Positions 1 to 8,227 of a DNA stretch of 64,000 nucleotides are shown here, piece by piece. The DNA is taken from the NCBI GenBank assembly GCA_017307955.1, contig JAFKFV010000010.1, positions 186,001 through 250,000 on the forward strand. The letters are read 5' to 3'. This DNA is from Allobosea sp. (lineage in GTDB: Bacteria > Pseudomonadota > Alphaproteobacteria > Rhizobiales > Kaistiaceae). Numbering within the stretch: the first letter of the stretch is position 1; each line of letters starts with the position of its first letter. Made by a program: the position numbers and the translations under genes. Below the pieces are notes generated by a model, which was not told the DNA's origin, did not search any database, and was given only the letters and a program-made list of their open reading frames with translations.

Positions 1-662
1 CGCTTCAGATAGCTCGACATGCGGCCGCGCACGAAGGCGTCGATGACCGTCGTCGAGGTGCGCTCATATTCGCGATATTCGCCGGAGATGCGGTGCGACA
101 GCGAGATGCCGCCTTCGAAGCCGCCGTCGCGCAGCAGCGTCTCGATGGCGATCTCGTGCGCCGGATTGGCATAGGCGTTGATGAGGCAGACCGCGATCGT
201 GTCGACCTCTTCCTCGGCGAGGCGCGCCAGCGCCGCCTTGACGCTGGCCTCGTCCAGCGGGCGCACGACCTCGCCGTCGAAACGGATGCGCTCCCCCACC
301 TCGAGCCTCAGGTGGCGCGGCACGAGCGGCTCGGGCTGGCGCCAGAAGAGGTTATACATCTCGGCGCGATCGCCACGGCGGATCTCCAGCACGTCGCGGA
401 AACCGTCGGTGGTGATCAGGCCGACCTTGGCGCCGCGCCGCTCGAGCAGTGCGTTGAGCCCGACCGTCGTGCCGTGCAGGAAGAACTCCGCCTTCTCGAT
501 CACCGCCGGCGGCACATGGCCGCGCACGGCGGCGACGACGCCTTCCTCCGGCGCATGGGGAACGGTCGGGACCTTGCCCTCGACCGTCTCGCCGGTCTCG
601 TCGTCATAATAGACGAGGTCGGTGAAGGTGCCGCCGATGTCGACACCAATACGCGTGGCCAT
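1..662 (-). CDS. hyuA: Hydantoinase/oxoprolinase A subunit, N-terminal part (cut by window edge)
   Basis: Only about the first 220 residues are present; the gene continues past the left edge. The product begins MATRIGVDIGGTFTD, the nucleotide-binding loop of the hydantoinase A/5-oxoprolinase family. It continues with HGTTVGLNALLERRG and GLITTDGFRDVLEIRRGDR, both typical of the N-terminal domain. Known members open cyclic amides (N-methylhydantoin, 5-oxoproline, hydantoins) with ATP, or carboxylate acetone or acetophenone, usually with a HyuB partner that would lie off the edge. It follows the Ldh2 dehydrogenase gene by 16 bases and is the last visible gene of the operon beginning at 7124. The substrate cannot be read from the sequence. 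The truncation is the window edge, not a mutation. Confidence 0.85.
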   Translation of the reverse strand, partial: MATRIGVDIGGTFTDLVYYDDETGETVEGKVPTVPHAPEEGVVAAVRGHVPPAVIEKAEFFLHGTTVGLNALLERRGAKVGLITTDGFRDVLEIRRGDRAEMYNLFWRQPEPLVPRHLRLEVGERIRFDGEVVRPLDEASVKAALARLAEEEVDTIAVCLINAYANPAHEIAIETLLRDGGFEGGISLSHRISGEYREYERTSTTVIDAFVRGRMSSYLK

Positions 663-678
663 GCCTCTCTCCGCTTCG

Positions 679-1734
679 CTAGGTGGGTTCGGCGCCGCTG
701 GACGCCCTGGAGCGCAGGTCGGCGAGGACGCTGCGCTGGATGGGAATGCCGTCGCGCTCGGCGGCGCGGCGGTTGTCGTGCCGGCGGTCGCCGGGCAGCC
801 GTTCCTGGCCGGCATCGCGGATGCGGCCGATCAGCTGCTCGACCCGCTCGGCAAAGCGGCGTCCGCCGCCGGCCTCGGGATCGATGACAATGAGGAGTTG
901 TCCGGTCCGCGGCGTCTCGGCGCCGGGATGGGCCGACCAGTCAACCTCGAAGGAGAACTGGCCGCCTGTCAGGGCCGCGGCGAGGATCTCGACCATCATC
1001 GCCAGCGAGGCGCCCTTGTAGCCGCCGAAGGGCAAGAGCGCGCCGCCGTCGAGGATCGCCTTCGCATCGGTGGTCGGCGCGCCGGTCCTGTCGACGCCAG
1101 AACCTTGCGGCAGCGTCCGGCCCTCGCGGGCGGCCATGCGCACGTCGCCATTGGCGAGCGCGCTCGACGACTGGTCGAAGACGATCGGATCGCCGCCCGC
1201 CCTTGGCGCGGCAAACGCGATCGGATTGGTGCCGTAGACCGGCTTGCGGCCGCCGACGGGCACGACGCAGGCGAAGGAGTTCACGAAGGAAAGGGCGACC
1301 AGCCCCCGCTCGGCGAAGGGTTCCACGTCGGGCCAGAGCGCGCCGAAATGATGCGAATTGTGGATCGCGAGCAGCGCGATGCCGCTGCGCTTCACCTTTT
1401 CGAGCAGCAAGGGCGTGCCCCGCGCCAGCGCCGGCTGAGCGAAACCGTTCATGGCATCGACGCGGACGAAAGCGTCGGCCGCATCCTCGACCACGGGCTC
1501 GGCACGGCCGTCGACCCAGCCGCTCGCCAGCGTCGAAACGTAGCCCGGCACGCGGAAGAGGCCGTGGCTCTTCGATCCGTCGCGCTCGGCGCCGGCGCAG
1601 TTGCGCGCCTGCACGGCGGCGACCCAATCGGCCATGCCGGCCTTGCGGAAGATGGCTTCCAGCAGGGACACGAGGTCGTCATGGGATATGAATTCGGCGT
1701 CGGCCTCGGGCCGCGCCGGATCGGCATTGTTCAT
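679..1734 (-). CDS. Malate/L-lactate dehydrogenase-family (Ldh2) NAD(P)H oxidoreductase
   Basis: A 351-residue protein of the Ldh2/YlbC fold, which is distinct from classical Rossmann malate dehydrogenases. Family marks include AERDGSKSHGLFRVPGY near the N-terminus, IHNSHHFGALW in the middle, the cofactor-loop region YGTNPIAFAAPR, LPFGGYKGASLAMMVEILA, and the closing LPGDRRHDNRRAAERDGIPI. Relatives include delta1-piperideine-2-carboxylate/pyrroline-2-carboxylate reductase, ureidoglycolate dehydrogenase and sulfolactate dehydrogenase. Its start overlaps the stop of the upstream ABC ATPase gene by 4 bases (ATGA), so it is translationally coupled to an importer. It probably reduces or oxidises a keto or imino acid made from the imported compound. 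The exact substrate is unknown. Confidence 0.85.
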   Translation of the reverse strand: MNNADPARPEADAEFISHDDLVSLLEAIFRKAGMADWVAAVQARNCAGAERDGSKSHGLFRVPGYVSTLASGWVDGRAEPVVEDAADAFVRVDAMNGFAQPALARGTPLLLEKVKRSGIALLAIHNSHHFGALWPDVEPFAERGLVALSFVNSFACVVPVGGRKPVYGTNPIAFAAPRAGGDPIVFDQSSSALANGDVRMAAREGRTLPQGSGVDRTGAPTTDAKAILDGGALLPFGGYKGASLAMMVEILAAALTGGQFSFEVDWSAHPGAETPRTGQLLIVIDPEAGGGRRFAERVEQLIGRIRDAGQERLPGDRRHDNRRAAERDGIPIQRSVLADLRSRASSGAEPT

Positions 1735-2549
1735 GTCGCATCCATGGGAACTGCGCCGCCGCGGATGGCGTCGCGGAGTCGCGCCTCCTCGTCGGTGACG
1801 ACGGGCACGGCGCCGATGAGCTGTCGGGTATAGGCCGTCTTCGGATCGGAGAAGATCGCCTCGACCGGCCCCGTCTCGACGAGCCGGCCCTTCTGGAAGA
1901 CGCTGACGCGCGAGGCGATCGCCCGCACCACGGCGAGGTCGTGGGTGATGAAGAGATAAGTGAGGCCGCGCGCGACGCGCAGCCGATGCAAGAGTTGCAG
2001 AACCCGCGCCTGGACGAGCACGTCGAGCGCCGAGGTCGGCTCGTCTAGCACGATCAGCTCCGGCTCGCAGGCGAGCGCGCGAGCGATCGCGATGCGCTGG
2101 CGCTGGCCGCCGGAAAGGCCGCGCGGCGAGCGGCGAGCATAGTCGCCGTCGAGGCCCACCTCTTCGAGAAGCGCCGCGACGCGGCCTGCGCGCGAGGCGC
2201 TGGTGCCGATGCCGTGCACATCGAGCGGCAGGCGAACGCTGGCGCCGACGCTCCGGCGCGGATTGAGGGCGGAAAGCGGGTTCTGCTGCACGAGCTGGAT
2301 GGATCGCCGCTGCTCGCGCGAGCGCTCACCGGGCAGCGGCACGCCGTTGAAGCGGATCGCGCCGGCCGTGGGAGGGATGAGCCCGAGTACGAGATTGGCG
2401 AGCGTCGTCTTGCCCGAACCGCTTTCGCCGACGATCGCGTGGCATTCGCCGCGCTCGAAGGCGAGCGACACATCTTCGAGCGCCACGACGTGGTGACCGT
2501 CCGCCGTGAAGGTCTTGCCGACCCGGTCGAGTTCGAGGATCGCGCTCAT
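1731..2549 (-). CDS. Peptide/nickel-type ABC transporter ATPase (DppF/OppF-like)
   Basis: A 272-residue ATP-binding subunit. Walker A is GESGSGKTT near residue 40, the Q-loop is QLVQQNPLSALNP, the signature is LSGGQRQRIAIARA, Walker B is LIVLDEPTSALD and the switch is ITHDLAVV. The NPLSALNPR stretch and the C-terminal DPKTAYTRQLI element are typical of the oligopeptide/dipeptide (PepT) subfamily. It pairs with the ATPase encoded at 2546-3448, overlapping it by 4 bases, to energise the two permeases upstream in the operon. The protein sits on the cytoplasmic face of the membrane. The ligand may be a small modified amino acid or cyclic amide rather than a peptide, judging from the hydantoinase and Ldh2 genes downstream. 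Confidence 0.92.
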   Translation of the reverse strand: MSAILELDRVGKTFTADGHHVVALEDVSLAFERGECHAIVGESGSGKTTLANLVLGLIPPTAGAIRFNGVPLPGERSREQRRSIQLVQQNPLSALNPRRSVGASVRLPLDVHGIGTSASRAGRVAALLEEVGLDGDYARRSPRGLSGGQRQRIAIARALACEPELIVLDEPTSALDVLVQARVLQLLHRLRVARGLTYLFITHDLAVVRAIASRVSVFQKGRLVETGPVEAIFSDPKTAYTRQLIGAVPVVTDEEARLRDAIRGGAVPMDAT

Positions 2550-3448
2550 GAGCGTCTCTCCGCCGGCTCGCCGCAGCCCTCATGGACGACCATCGGCTGG
2601 TCGAAATCGGGGCTACGCTCGGGAAGGTCCGGCAGGCCGCCGCCGGAGATCTTCGGGATCGCCGCGAGAAGGGCGCGCGTGTAGGGGTGACGCGGATCGC
2701 GGAAAAGCTGCGCCGTCGTGCCGTGCTCGACCATTCGGCCGCGATAGATGACATAAACGCGGTCGGCGAATTCGCGCACGACGCCGAGATTGTGCGAGAT
2801 GAGCAGGACCGCGGTGCCGCGCCGCTCGGTCAGTTCGTGCATCAGGCCGAGCGTCTGGGCCTGCACCGTGACGTCGAGCGCGGTGCCGGGCTCGTCGGCC
2901 ATTAGGAGCGCCGGACGGTTGGCGAGCGCCATCGCGATCATCACGCGCTGGTTCATGCCTCCGGAGAGCTGGAACGCATAGGAATCGAGCGCCCGCTTCG
3001 GATCGGGAATGCTGACCTCGGCGAGCGCCGCTTCGGCCCGGCGGTCCGCTTCGTCATCGCGGATGCTGCGGTCGCCGGAGCGCAAGACATCGCGGAACTG
3101 GCCCCGGATGCGGAAGGTCGGGTTCAGCGCCGAAGTCGGATCCTGGAAGATCATCGCGACGCGGTTGCCACGGCGGCGCGCGATCTCGCGGCCGCCCGAT
3201 ATCGCCTCGATGCCGTCGAAGCGGATCGAGCCGATCGCATGGGTGCGCGGGCTCTCCTGCAGGAGGCCCATGGCAAGCCGCGCGGTGACCGACTTGCCGG
3301 AGCCACTTTCGCCGACGAGCGCGACCTTTTCCCCGGCGCGCACATGCAGCGAGATGCCGTGCAGGACCTCGGTCTGATGGCGGCGCGTGCCGAAGCCAAG
3401 GCGGAGGTCGCGGATGGTGAGGACGGGTTCAGCCGATGGAGCAAGCAT
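2546..3448 (-). CDS. Peptide/nickel-type ABC transporter ATPase (DppD/OppD-like)
   Basis: A 300-residue ATPase partner of the 1731-2549 product. Walker A is GESGSGKSV, the Q-loop is IFQDPTSALNPTF, the signature is LSGGMNQRVMIAMAL and the H-switch is ISHNLGVV. Walker B reads LLMADEPGTALD, where most family members have a threonine at the glycine position (DEPTTALD), a mild deviation. The C-terminal RDPRHPYTRALLAAIPK is the oligopeptide-type extension. It lies 2 bases after the DppC-like permease gene. Cytoplasmic, membrane-associated, and part of the importer ahead of Ldh2 and hydantoinase A. Confidence 0.92.
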   Translation of the reverse strand: MLAPSAEPVLTIRDLRLGFGTRRHQTEVLHGISLHVRAGEKVALVGESGSGKSVTARLAMGLLQESPRTHAIGSIRFDGIEAISGGREIARRRGNRVAMIFQDPTSALNPTFRIRGQFRDVLRSGDRSIRDDEADRRAEAALAEVSIPDPKRALDSYAFQLSGGMNQRVMIAMALANRPALLMADEPGTALDVTVQAQTLGLMHELTERRGTAVLLISHNLGVVREFADRVYVIYRGRMVEHGTTAQLFRDPRHPYTRALLAAIPKISGGGLPDLPERSPDFDQPMVVHEGCGEPAERRS

Positions 3449-3450
3449 GA

Positions 3451-4323
3451 TCAGTTCTCCGCCTCGAAGGCTTCCCGCAGGCCGTCACCGACCAGGTTGA
3501 AGCCGAGGACCACGAGGAGGATGGCGAGGGCCGGCCAGAGCGAAAGCCACCAGCCGTCGGGCATGTATTTCGCGCCTTCCGCGACCATAGAGCCGAGATC
3601 GGGCGTCGGCGGCTGCACGCCGAGTCCGAGGAAGGAAAGCGAGGACGCCATGAGGATCACGAAGCCGACATCGAGCGTCATCTTCGTCAGGATCGACGGC
3701 CAGCAGTTCGGCAGGATCTCGCGAAAGAGGATGTGCAGCGTCGAGGCGCCCACCGTCTCCGCGGCGAGGACATAGCCTTCCTGCGCCTCCGCGCGGGTGA
3801 CGTTGTAGACGAGCCGCGCATACCAGGGCCACCACATGGCGGTGATCGCCAGCATGCCGTTCATCAGCGTCGGCTCGAGAAAGCCCATGATCGCCATGGC
3901 GAGCACGAGCGGCGGCACGGCGAGGAAGACATCCGTGATGCGCATCAGGATGTAATCCGTCCAGCCGCCCTTGTAGCCGGCGACGAGGCCGACGATGACG
4001 CCGACCGGCGTCGCGATGGCCAGCACCACGACGGCCATGATGAGCGAGAGGCGATAGCCGTAGACGATGCGCGTGAAGAGATCGCGCCCCATCGCATCGG
4101 TGCCGAGCATATAGGGCGAGGCCGGCGGCGCGCTCATGGCCGCGAAATCACCGATCGGCCCGACATGGTCGGGAAACGGTGTCACGAAGTCGGCGAAGAC
4201 CGCGAGCAGCACGATGACGACGACGATCGCGAGGCCGAGCACCGACAGCGGATTGCCGACGAAGGCCGCGACCGCGCGGGAACCACCACGGCGTGCGACG
4301 ACGGGGGAGCCGGGTTCCGACAT
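3451..4323 (-). CDS. Peptide-type ABC transporter permease (DppC-like)
   Basis: A 290-residue inner-membrane permease. It has an N-terminal membrane segment (LSVLGLAIVVVIVLLAVFAD) and the periplasmic motif YMLGTDAMGRDLFTRIVYG, a hallmark of the DppC/OppC class. Several further hydrophobic segments follow, with the EAA loop AAETVGASTLHILFREILP that contacts the ATPase. Length is normal for the family. It starts 3 bases after the stop of the DppB-like permease and forms the transmembrane channel with it. Confidence 0.92.
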   Translation of the reverse strand: MSEPGSPVVARRGGSRAVAAFVGNPLSVLGLAIVVVIVLLAVFADFVTPFPDHVGPIGDFAAMSAPPASPYMLGTDAMGRDLFTRIVYGYRLSLIMAVVVLAIATPVGVIVGLVAGYKGGWTDYILMRITDVFLAVPPLVLAMAIMGFLEPTLMNGMLAITAMWWPWYARLVYNVTRAEAQEGYVLAAETVGASTLHILFREILPNCWPSILTKMTLDVGFVILMASSLSFLGLGVQPPTPDLGSMVAEGAKYMPDGWWLSLWPALAILLVVLGFNLVGDGLREAFEAEN

Positions 4324-4326
4324 CGC

Positions 4327-5349
4327 TCAGCCCCTTCCCGCCGCGAGGCGGATGCGCGGATTGACGACGCCGACAAGGATGTCGACGAGAATGTTCATGA
4401 TGAGGAAGGCAGCCGCGATGATGAGGACGGTGCCAACGATCGCGTCGAGATCCTTGCGGATGATGACCTCGACGCCGTAGCGCGAGAGGCCGGGCCAGCC
4501 GAAGACCTTCTCGACGAGGAAGGCATTGCCCAGCATCGCCGCGAATTCGAGTCCGAGAATGGTCAGCGTCGGAATGAAGGCCGGGCGGAAGGCGTAGCGC
4601 GTCGCGATGCGGAAGGGACGGAAGCCATAGGCCCGCTCCATCTCGACATAGGGCTTGTCATAGACCTCGATCATGTTGGAGCGGGTCAGCCGCGCGCATT
4701 GGCCGAGACCCGACATCGCGAGCGCGGTCGCCGGAAGGACGAGGTGATAGAGCGCGTCGAGGAAGGCGGCGCCGTTTCCGGCGACGAGCGTATCGATGAG
4801 CAGGAAGCCTGTGACATGCGGCGGCACCGGCGTCGACTGCATCAATTGCCCCTCTATGGGGAAGATCGGCCAGAAATAACCGAAGAAGAGCTGCAGGATG
4901 ACGCCCCAGACGAAGGCAGGCGTACAGACCGCAATCAGCGCCACCAGCCGCCCGAGATGATCGGGCATCCTACCGCGGAAATGCGCCGAGAGGATGCCGA
5001 TCGGCAGCCCGAGCAGCACCATGACGATCGCCGACACTATGCAGAGCTCGAGCGTCGCCGGCAGGAATTGCGCGATGTCAGTCGTCACCGGGCGATTGGT
5101 ATAGAGCGACTTGCCGAGATCGCCCCGCGACAGGGCTTTCAGGAACTCGAAATACTGGACCGGCAGCGGCGCATCGAGATGGCGCTCGGCGCGGAGCGCG
5201 GCGACCTGCTCCGCCGTGGCATTGGGACCGAGGGCGATGCGCGCGGGATCTCCCGGCATGACGCGCGCGATGGCGAAGATCAGCATCGAGATGCCGATCA
5301 TCACCACCAGCGCGGCACCGAGCCGCTTGCCTATCGATGTCCAGTTCAT
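4327..5349 (-). CDS. Peptide-type ABC transporter permease (DppB-like)
   Basis: A 340-residue inner-membrane permease. The chosen ATG at 5349 gives MNWTSIGKRLGAALVVMIGIS, directly entering the first membrane helix, followed by VMPGDPARIALGPNATAEQV, the conserved DppB N-terminal block. The frame is open upstream to 5526, but that extension is low-complexity and overlaps the stem-loop after the binding-protein gene, so I reject it. The EAA-type loop ERAYGFRPFRIATRYAFRPA is present. It works with the DppC-like subunit. It is separated from the binding-protein gene by 173 bases containing a 13-bp hairpin. Confidence 0.9.
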   Translation of the reverse strand: MNWTSIGKRLGAALVVMIGISMLIFAIARVMPGDPARIALGPNATAEQVAALRAERHLDAPLPVQYFEFLKALSRGDLGKSLYTNRPVTTDIAQFLPATLELCIVSAIVMVLLGLPIGILSAHFRGRMPDHLGRLVALIAVCTPAFVWGVILQLFFGYFWPIFPIEGQLMQSTPVPPHVTGFLLIDTLVAGNGAAFLDALYHLVLPATALAMSGLGQCARLTRSNMIEVYDKPYVEMERAYGFRPFRIATRYAFRPAFIPTLTILGLEFAAMLGNAFLVEKVFGWPGLSRYGVEVIIRKDLDAIVGTVLIIAAAFLIMNILVDILVGVVNPRIRLAAGRG

Positions 5350-5476
5350 GCCGGGTCCTCGGGTCTCTTTCAGGCGGCGAGGCGGCGGCCTGGCCGCGGC
5401 GTCGCAAGGGCGTCCCTGCCGTCGTCGGCGATCCGGAGAATGCACAGAGCCATGGGCGTCTCGATGGAGGCTGGAT

Positions 5477-5515
5477 GGGCTGGCCGGCGGGCGTGGGTTC
5501 CTCGCCGGCCAGCCC
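5477..5515 (-). other. Intercistronic stem-loop after the binding-protein gene
   Basis: A perfect 13-bp stem (5477-5489 pairing with 5503-5515) closes a 13-nt loop, just 3' of the binding-protein stop codon on the minus strand and ahead of the permease gene. There is no T-tract, so it is more likely an mRNA 3'-end protecting structure (high binding protein, low permease) than a full terminator. Similar structures follow the other two binding-protein genes in the window. Confidence 0.65.
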
Positions 5516-5522
5516 GACGGCA

Positions 5523-7124
5523 TCACTCGGTGATGCTCATCTCGCGGAACACGAGGTTGAAGTTGTCGAGGGTCTGCTTCGACTTGTCCTCGAGCTTCGG
5601 GATCGCAACCGCGTCGCGCGCCACGTACACGCCGGTGAACTCATAGGCGTTTATCGCCGGGGCGAGATCGCGAAGCGTCTTGTTGAGCTCCTTGTAGATC
5701 GTCTCGCGTTTCCCCTGGTCGGTCTCGGTGCGTCCGGCCTCCAGGAGCTCGTCGACCTTGGCGTCCTTCAGATGCTCGGCGGACATCCAGGTCGGCGGGA
5801 CCTTGGAGGAATACATGTTGTAGAGCAGCGAATCCGGGTCGGGCGTCACCGCCGCGACGGCGATCTCGACCGCATGCGGCGCCGTCTCGGGCTTGGTCAC
5901 CTGCTCGGAGACCAGCGCCCACGGCGTCTTGATGACCTTGACCGGGAAGCCGAGCTTGGAGAACTGCGCCTGCATCAGGAGCGCGATGCGCTCGCGGGCC
6001 GGCACCTCGGCGATCCAGGCGATGTCGATCGGGCTCGTCTTCGGATCATACTTGCACTTGGCCAGCTCTTCCTTGGCCTTGTCCATGTCCTGCTTGTAGT
6101 CCGGCAGGTCCTTGTCATAGCCGAGAAGGCCGCTCGGCAGCGGGCCCTTCATGGGAATGCCCTGCGCGCGCTCGCCGTTGATCGTCAGGATCTTGAGCGT
6201 CGTTCCGTAATCGAAGGCATAGGTCAGCGCGAGGCGGCAATGCACGTCGTCGAGCGGGGCGCGGGCGGTGTTGAGCTTGATATATTCGCCCGTCGAACCG
6301 CCGGCCTCGGTATCGAGCTTGATGCCCTTCTCGGCGGCGAGCGAGCGGATGACTTCCGGCGGCAGCCACAGATCGGCGATGTCGTGCTCGCCGCGCGACA
6401 TCAGCGCGCGCACCGTCGGCGCCTCGAGGCCATAACGGTAGCGCACCTTGTCGGGCGCGTTCTCGGCGAAGCCGAGGAAATAGTCCGGGAACTTGACCAT
6501 GACGGTCTCGGACTGCGGGTTCTGGCTCTCGACCTTGTAGGCGCCGGAGCCGGCGTCATGCGAGGACATCCACGCCTCGCCATAGTCGCCGAACTCGCCA
6601 TGTTTGCCGTCGGCCTTGTTGGCCATCACCGTCTTGGCGTCGACCACCGGCAGGCGGACGAGCGCCGCCAGGAAGGGCGCATAGGGCTCGGTCAGCGTGA
6701 ACTTGACGGTGAGCGGGTCGATGGCCTCCGCCTTCTCGACGCGGCCGGCGAAGAGGCTCGAGAAGCCCTGGCCCATCGCGATCATGCGGTTGAGCGAGAA
6801 GACCACGTCGTCGGCCGTCAGGGGATTGCCGGAGTGAAACTTCACGCCGTCCTTGAGCTTGAACGTGTAGCTGTTTCCGTCCGTCGTCCATTCGGTCGCC
6901 AGCAGCGGCTCCACGCCGGGGCCGCCTGCCTTCGGATAGACCAGCGTGTCGTAGATGTTGGACATCAGGACCGTATCGGCATAGTCCGTCGCCTTGGCCG
7001 GATCGATCTCGCCGATGGGGGACTCGTCCAGCCGCAGCACGCGTTCGGCGAAGGAGGGCACCGCCAGCCAGAGCGGCGATGCCAGGACGAAGGCCGACGC
7101 CAGGGCCCTTGCTCTCAGTCTCAT
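5523..7124 (-). CDS. Peptide/nickel-type ABC transporter substrate-binding protein
   Basis: A 533-residue periplasmic binding protein (SBP_bac_5 class). The ATG at 7124 gives MRLRARALASAFVLASPLWLAVPSFA, a clear Sec signal peptide cleaved before ERVLRLDE. The open frame reaches 7349 but the extra residues precede the signal peptide and are discarded. Family features include the domain I segment YDTLVYPKAGGPGVEPLLATEW, then TFKLKDGVKFHSGNPLTADDVVFSLNRM, and the tail of an extended two-lobe fold. It heads the operon and would deliver the ligand to the permeases at 3451-5349. The intergenic region upstream contains the palindrome shared with the XRE-cupin regulator. Confidence 0.92.
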   Translation of the reverse strand: MRLRARALASAFVLASPLWLAVPSFAERVLRLDESPIGEIDPAKATDYADTVLMSNIYDTLVYPKAGGPGVEPLLATEWTTDGNSYTFKLKDGVKFHSGNPLTADDVVFSLNRMIAMGQGFSSLFAGRVEKAEAIDPLTVKFTLTEPYAPFLAALVRLPVVDAKTVMANKADGKHGEFGDYGEAWMSSHDAGSGAYKVESQNPQSETVMVKFPDYFLGFAENAPDKVRYRYGLEAPTVRALMSRGEHDIADLWLPPEVIRSLAAEKGIKLDTEAGGSTGEYIKLNTARAPLDDVHCRLALTYAFDYGTTLKILTINGERAQGIPMKGPLPSGLLGYDKDLPDYKQDMDKAKEELAKCKYDPKTSPIDIAWIAEVPARERIALLMQAQFSKLGFPVKVIKTPWALVSEQVTKPETAPHAVEIAVAAVTPDPDSLLYNMYSSKVPPTWMSAEHLKDAKVDELLEAGRTETDQGKRETIYKELNKTLRDLAPAINAYEFTGVYVARDAVAIPKLEDKSKQTLDNFNLVFREMSITE

Positions 7125-7213
7125 CGGATAATCCCCTCTTTGGTTAGTTATCGAACCGCTCGTGCCCTCGACACGGGCCGGCCAGCATGCGGCCGTTTCG
7201 ACCGCTCCCTGCC

Positions 7214-7227
7214 TTTCCGATCGGAAA
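7214..7227. promoter_or_regulatory. Perfect palindromic operator candidate ahead of the importer operon
   Basis: TTTCCGATCGGAAA is a perfect 14-bp palindrome about 90 bases upstream of the binding-protein start. A near-identical copy overlaps the ribosome-binding region of the divergent XRE-cupin gene, which points to that protein as the binder. Confidence 0.6.
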
Positions 7228-7514
7228 CCATACAGAGGAAATAAGTTTCGTATAGGCCAAATTTGCTGCACCGCCGCCCGGATGCTGCGCAAAATGTCGG
7301 AAACGCGACATAGGACCGGGCGACCAAGGCGGCGGCGGTTACGTGACATCCGCCCATTATCGCCTTCTTATCAGTCAGTTACGGAACGGGCGTCGTCAAT
7401 GGCGCTGAGGCGAAGCTGCGCACACTTTGTCGACAGAAAAGACTTCACCCCGACGCGTCAGGACGCGTTTCGCCGCTTTGCCAAGCTGCCGGGAATCCTG
7501 TAATGCAAAAAATG

Positions 7515-7528
7515 TTTCCGATAGGAAT
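7515..7528. promoter_or_regulatory. Imperfect second operator copy at the start of the XRE-cupin gene
   Basis: TTTCCGATAGGAAT matches 12 of 14 positions of the palindrome at 7214-7227. It ends 5 bases before the ATG at 7534 and covers the Shine-Dalgarno-like ATAGGA, so a bound repressor would block its own gene. Autoregulation is inferred. Confidence 0.5.
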
Positions 7529-7533
7529 TGCGC

Positions 7534-8175
7534 ATGCCCACCCCCACAAAGCCGGCGCGCCGGCGCGAGGCGCCCGCGCACGAGCGAGTGCCGCCACGCG
7601 GCAGCGACCAGATTGCCACAATCCTGAGACGGCTCCGCCGCGAGGCCGGCATGACGCTGCAGGAACTCGCGGATCGCTGCGGGCTCGCCTCGTCGACCCT
7701 CTCCAAGATCGAGAACGGGCAGATGTCGCCGACCTATGACACGCTGCTGCGTGTCGCGGGCGGCCTCGGCCTCGACATGGCCGAACTCTTCACCGGCAAG
7801 AGTTCCAGCGATGTCGGCGGCCGCCGGACCGTCACCCGCAGCGGACATGGCGTCATCCGCGCGACCGAGCAATACACCTACGAGATGCTGGCGGCCGAAC
7901 TGTCGGGCAAGCAGTTCATTCCGCTGCTGACCACCATCGAGGCGCGCTCGATGGCCGATTTCCCGAGCCTTGTCCGTCATGTCGGCGAGGAGTTCTTCTA
8001 CGTCCTCTCCGGTCAGGTGACGCTCCACACCGAGCATTACGCCCCGACCGTTCTGGAGGCGGGCGACAGCTGCTATTTCGACAGCACCATGGGCCATGCC
8101 TGCGTCTCGTCGGGGGACGAGCCGGCCCGGATTCTCTGGATCTGCTCGCGGGTGGTGGCGCCGCTGACGGCCTGA
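7534..8175 (+). CDS. XRE-family transcriptional regulator with C-terminal cupin sensor
   Basis: A 213-residue regulator. Residues ~28-82 form an XRE helix-turn-helix (IATILRRLRREAGMTLQELA, then GLASSTLSKIENGQMSPTYD). Residues ~130-205 form a small cupin barrel (VGEEFFYVLSGQVTLHTEHY, LEAGDSCYFDSTMGHAC). I chose the ATG at 7534 because ATAGGA sits 7 bases upstream; a TTG six bases earlier is less likely. XRE-cupin proteins of this type (PuuR/SutR-like) sense small metabolites and control adjacent catabolic or transport genes. The divergent importer/Ldh2/hydantoinase operon is the obvious target, supported by the shared palindrome. The ligand is unknown. Confidence 0.88.
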   Translation: MPTPTKPARRREAPAHERVPPRGSDQIATILRRLRREAGMTLQELADRCGLASSTLSKIENGQMSPTYDTLLRVAGGLGLDMAELFTGKSSSDVGGRRTVTRSGHGVIRATEQYTYEMLAAELSGKQFIPLLTTIEARSMADFPSLVRHVGEEFFYVLSGQVTLHTEHYAPTVLEAGDSCYFDSTMGHACVSSGDEPARILWICSRVVAPLTA

Positions 8176-8182
8176 TTTCGGG

Positions 8183-8210
8183 CGCGCCGAATTGCCCGGG
8201 GCGCGATTTT
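8183..8210 (+). terminator. Weak terminator-like hairpin after the XRE-cupin gene
   Basis: CGCGCC (8183-8188) can pair with GGCGCG (8200-8205), followed immediately by ATTTT. The stem is only 6 bp and the T-tract short. Confidence 0.3.
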
Positions 8211-8227
8211 CCGTTATCAGTAATTCC

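Larger units (their letters stand above)
7125..7533. promoter_or_regulatory. Divergent intergenic region between importer operon and XRE-cupin regulator
   Basis: About 410 bases without a convincing gene; open frames here are short and low-complexity. It holds the promoter of the importer operon (minus) and of the regulator (plus). It contains the 14-bp palindrome at 7214-7227, a related imperfect copy at 7515-7528, an inverted repeat TGTCG-N6-CGACA at 7295-7310 that includes the half-site TCGGAAA, and a weak half-like motif TTTCGTATAGG at 7246-7256. Confidence 0.6.

Noticed and set aside
1..662. Truncated hydantoinase pseudogene
   Set aside because: The frame is intact to the first base of the window; the truncation is the edge.
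3733..5646. 637-residue plus-strand open frame, His/Asp/Arg-rich
   Set aside because: It lies fully antisense to the two clear permease genes. Its composition (runs of R, D, H) is what high-GC coding produces on the opposite strand; no domain is recognisable.
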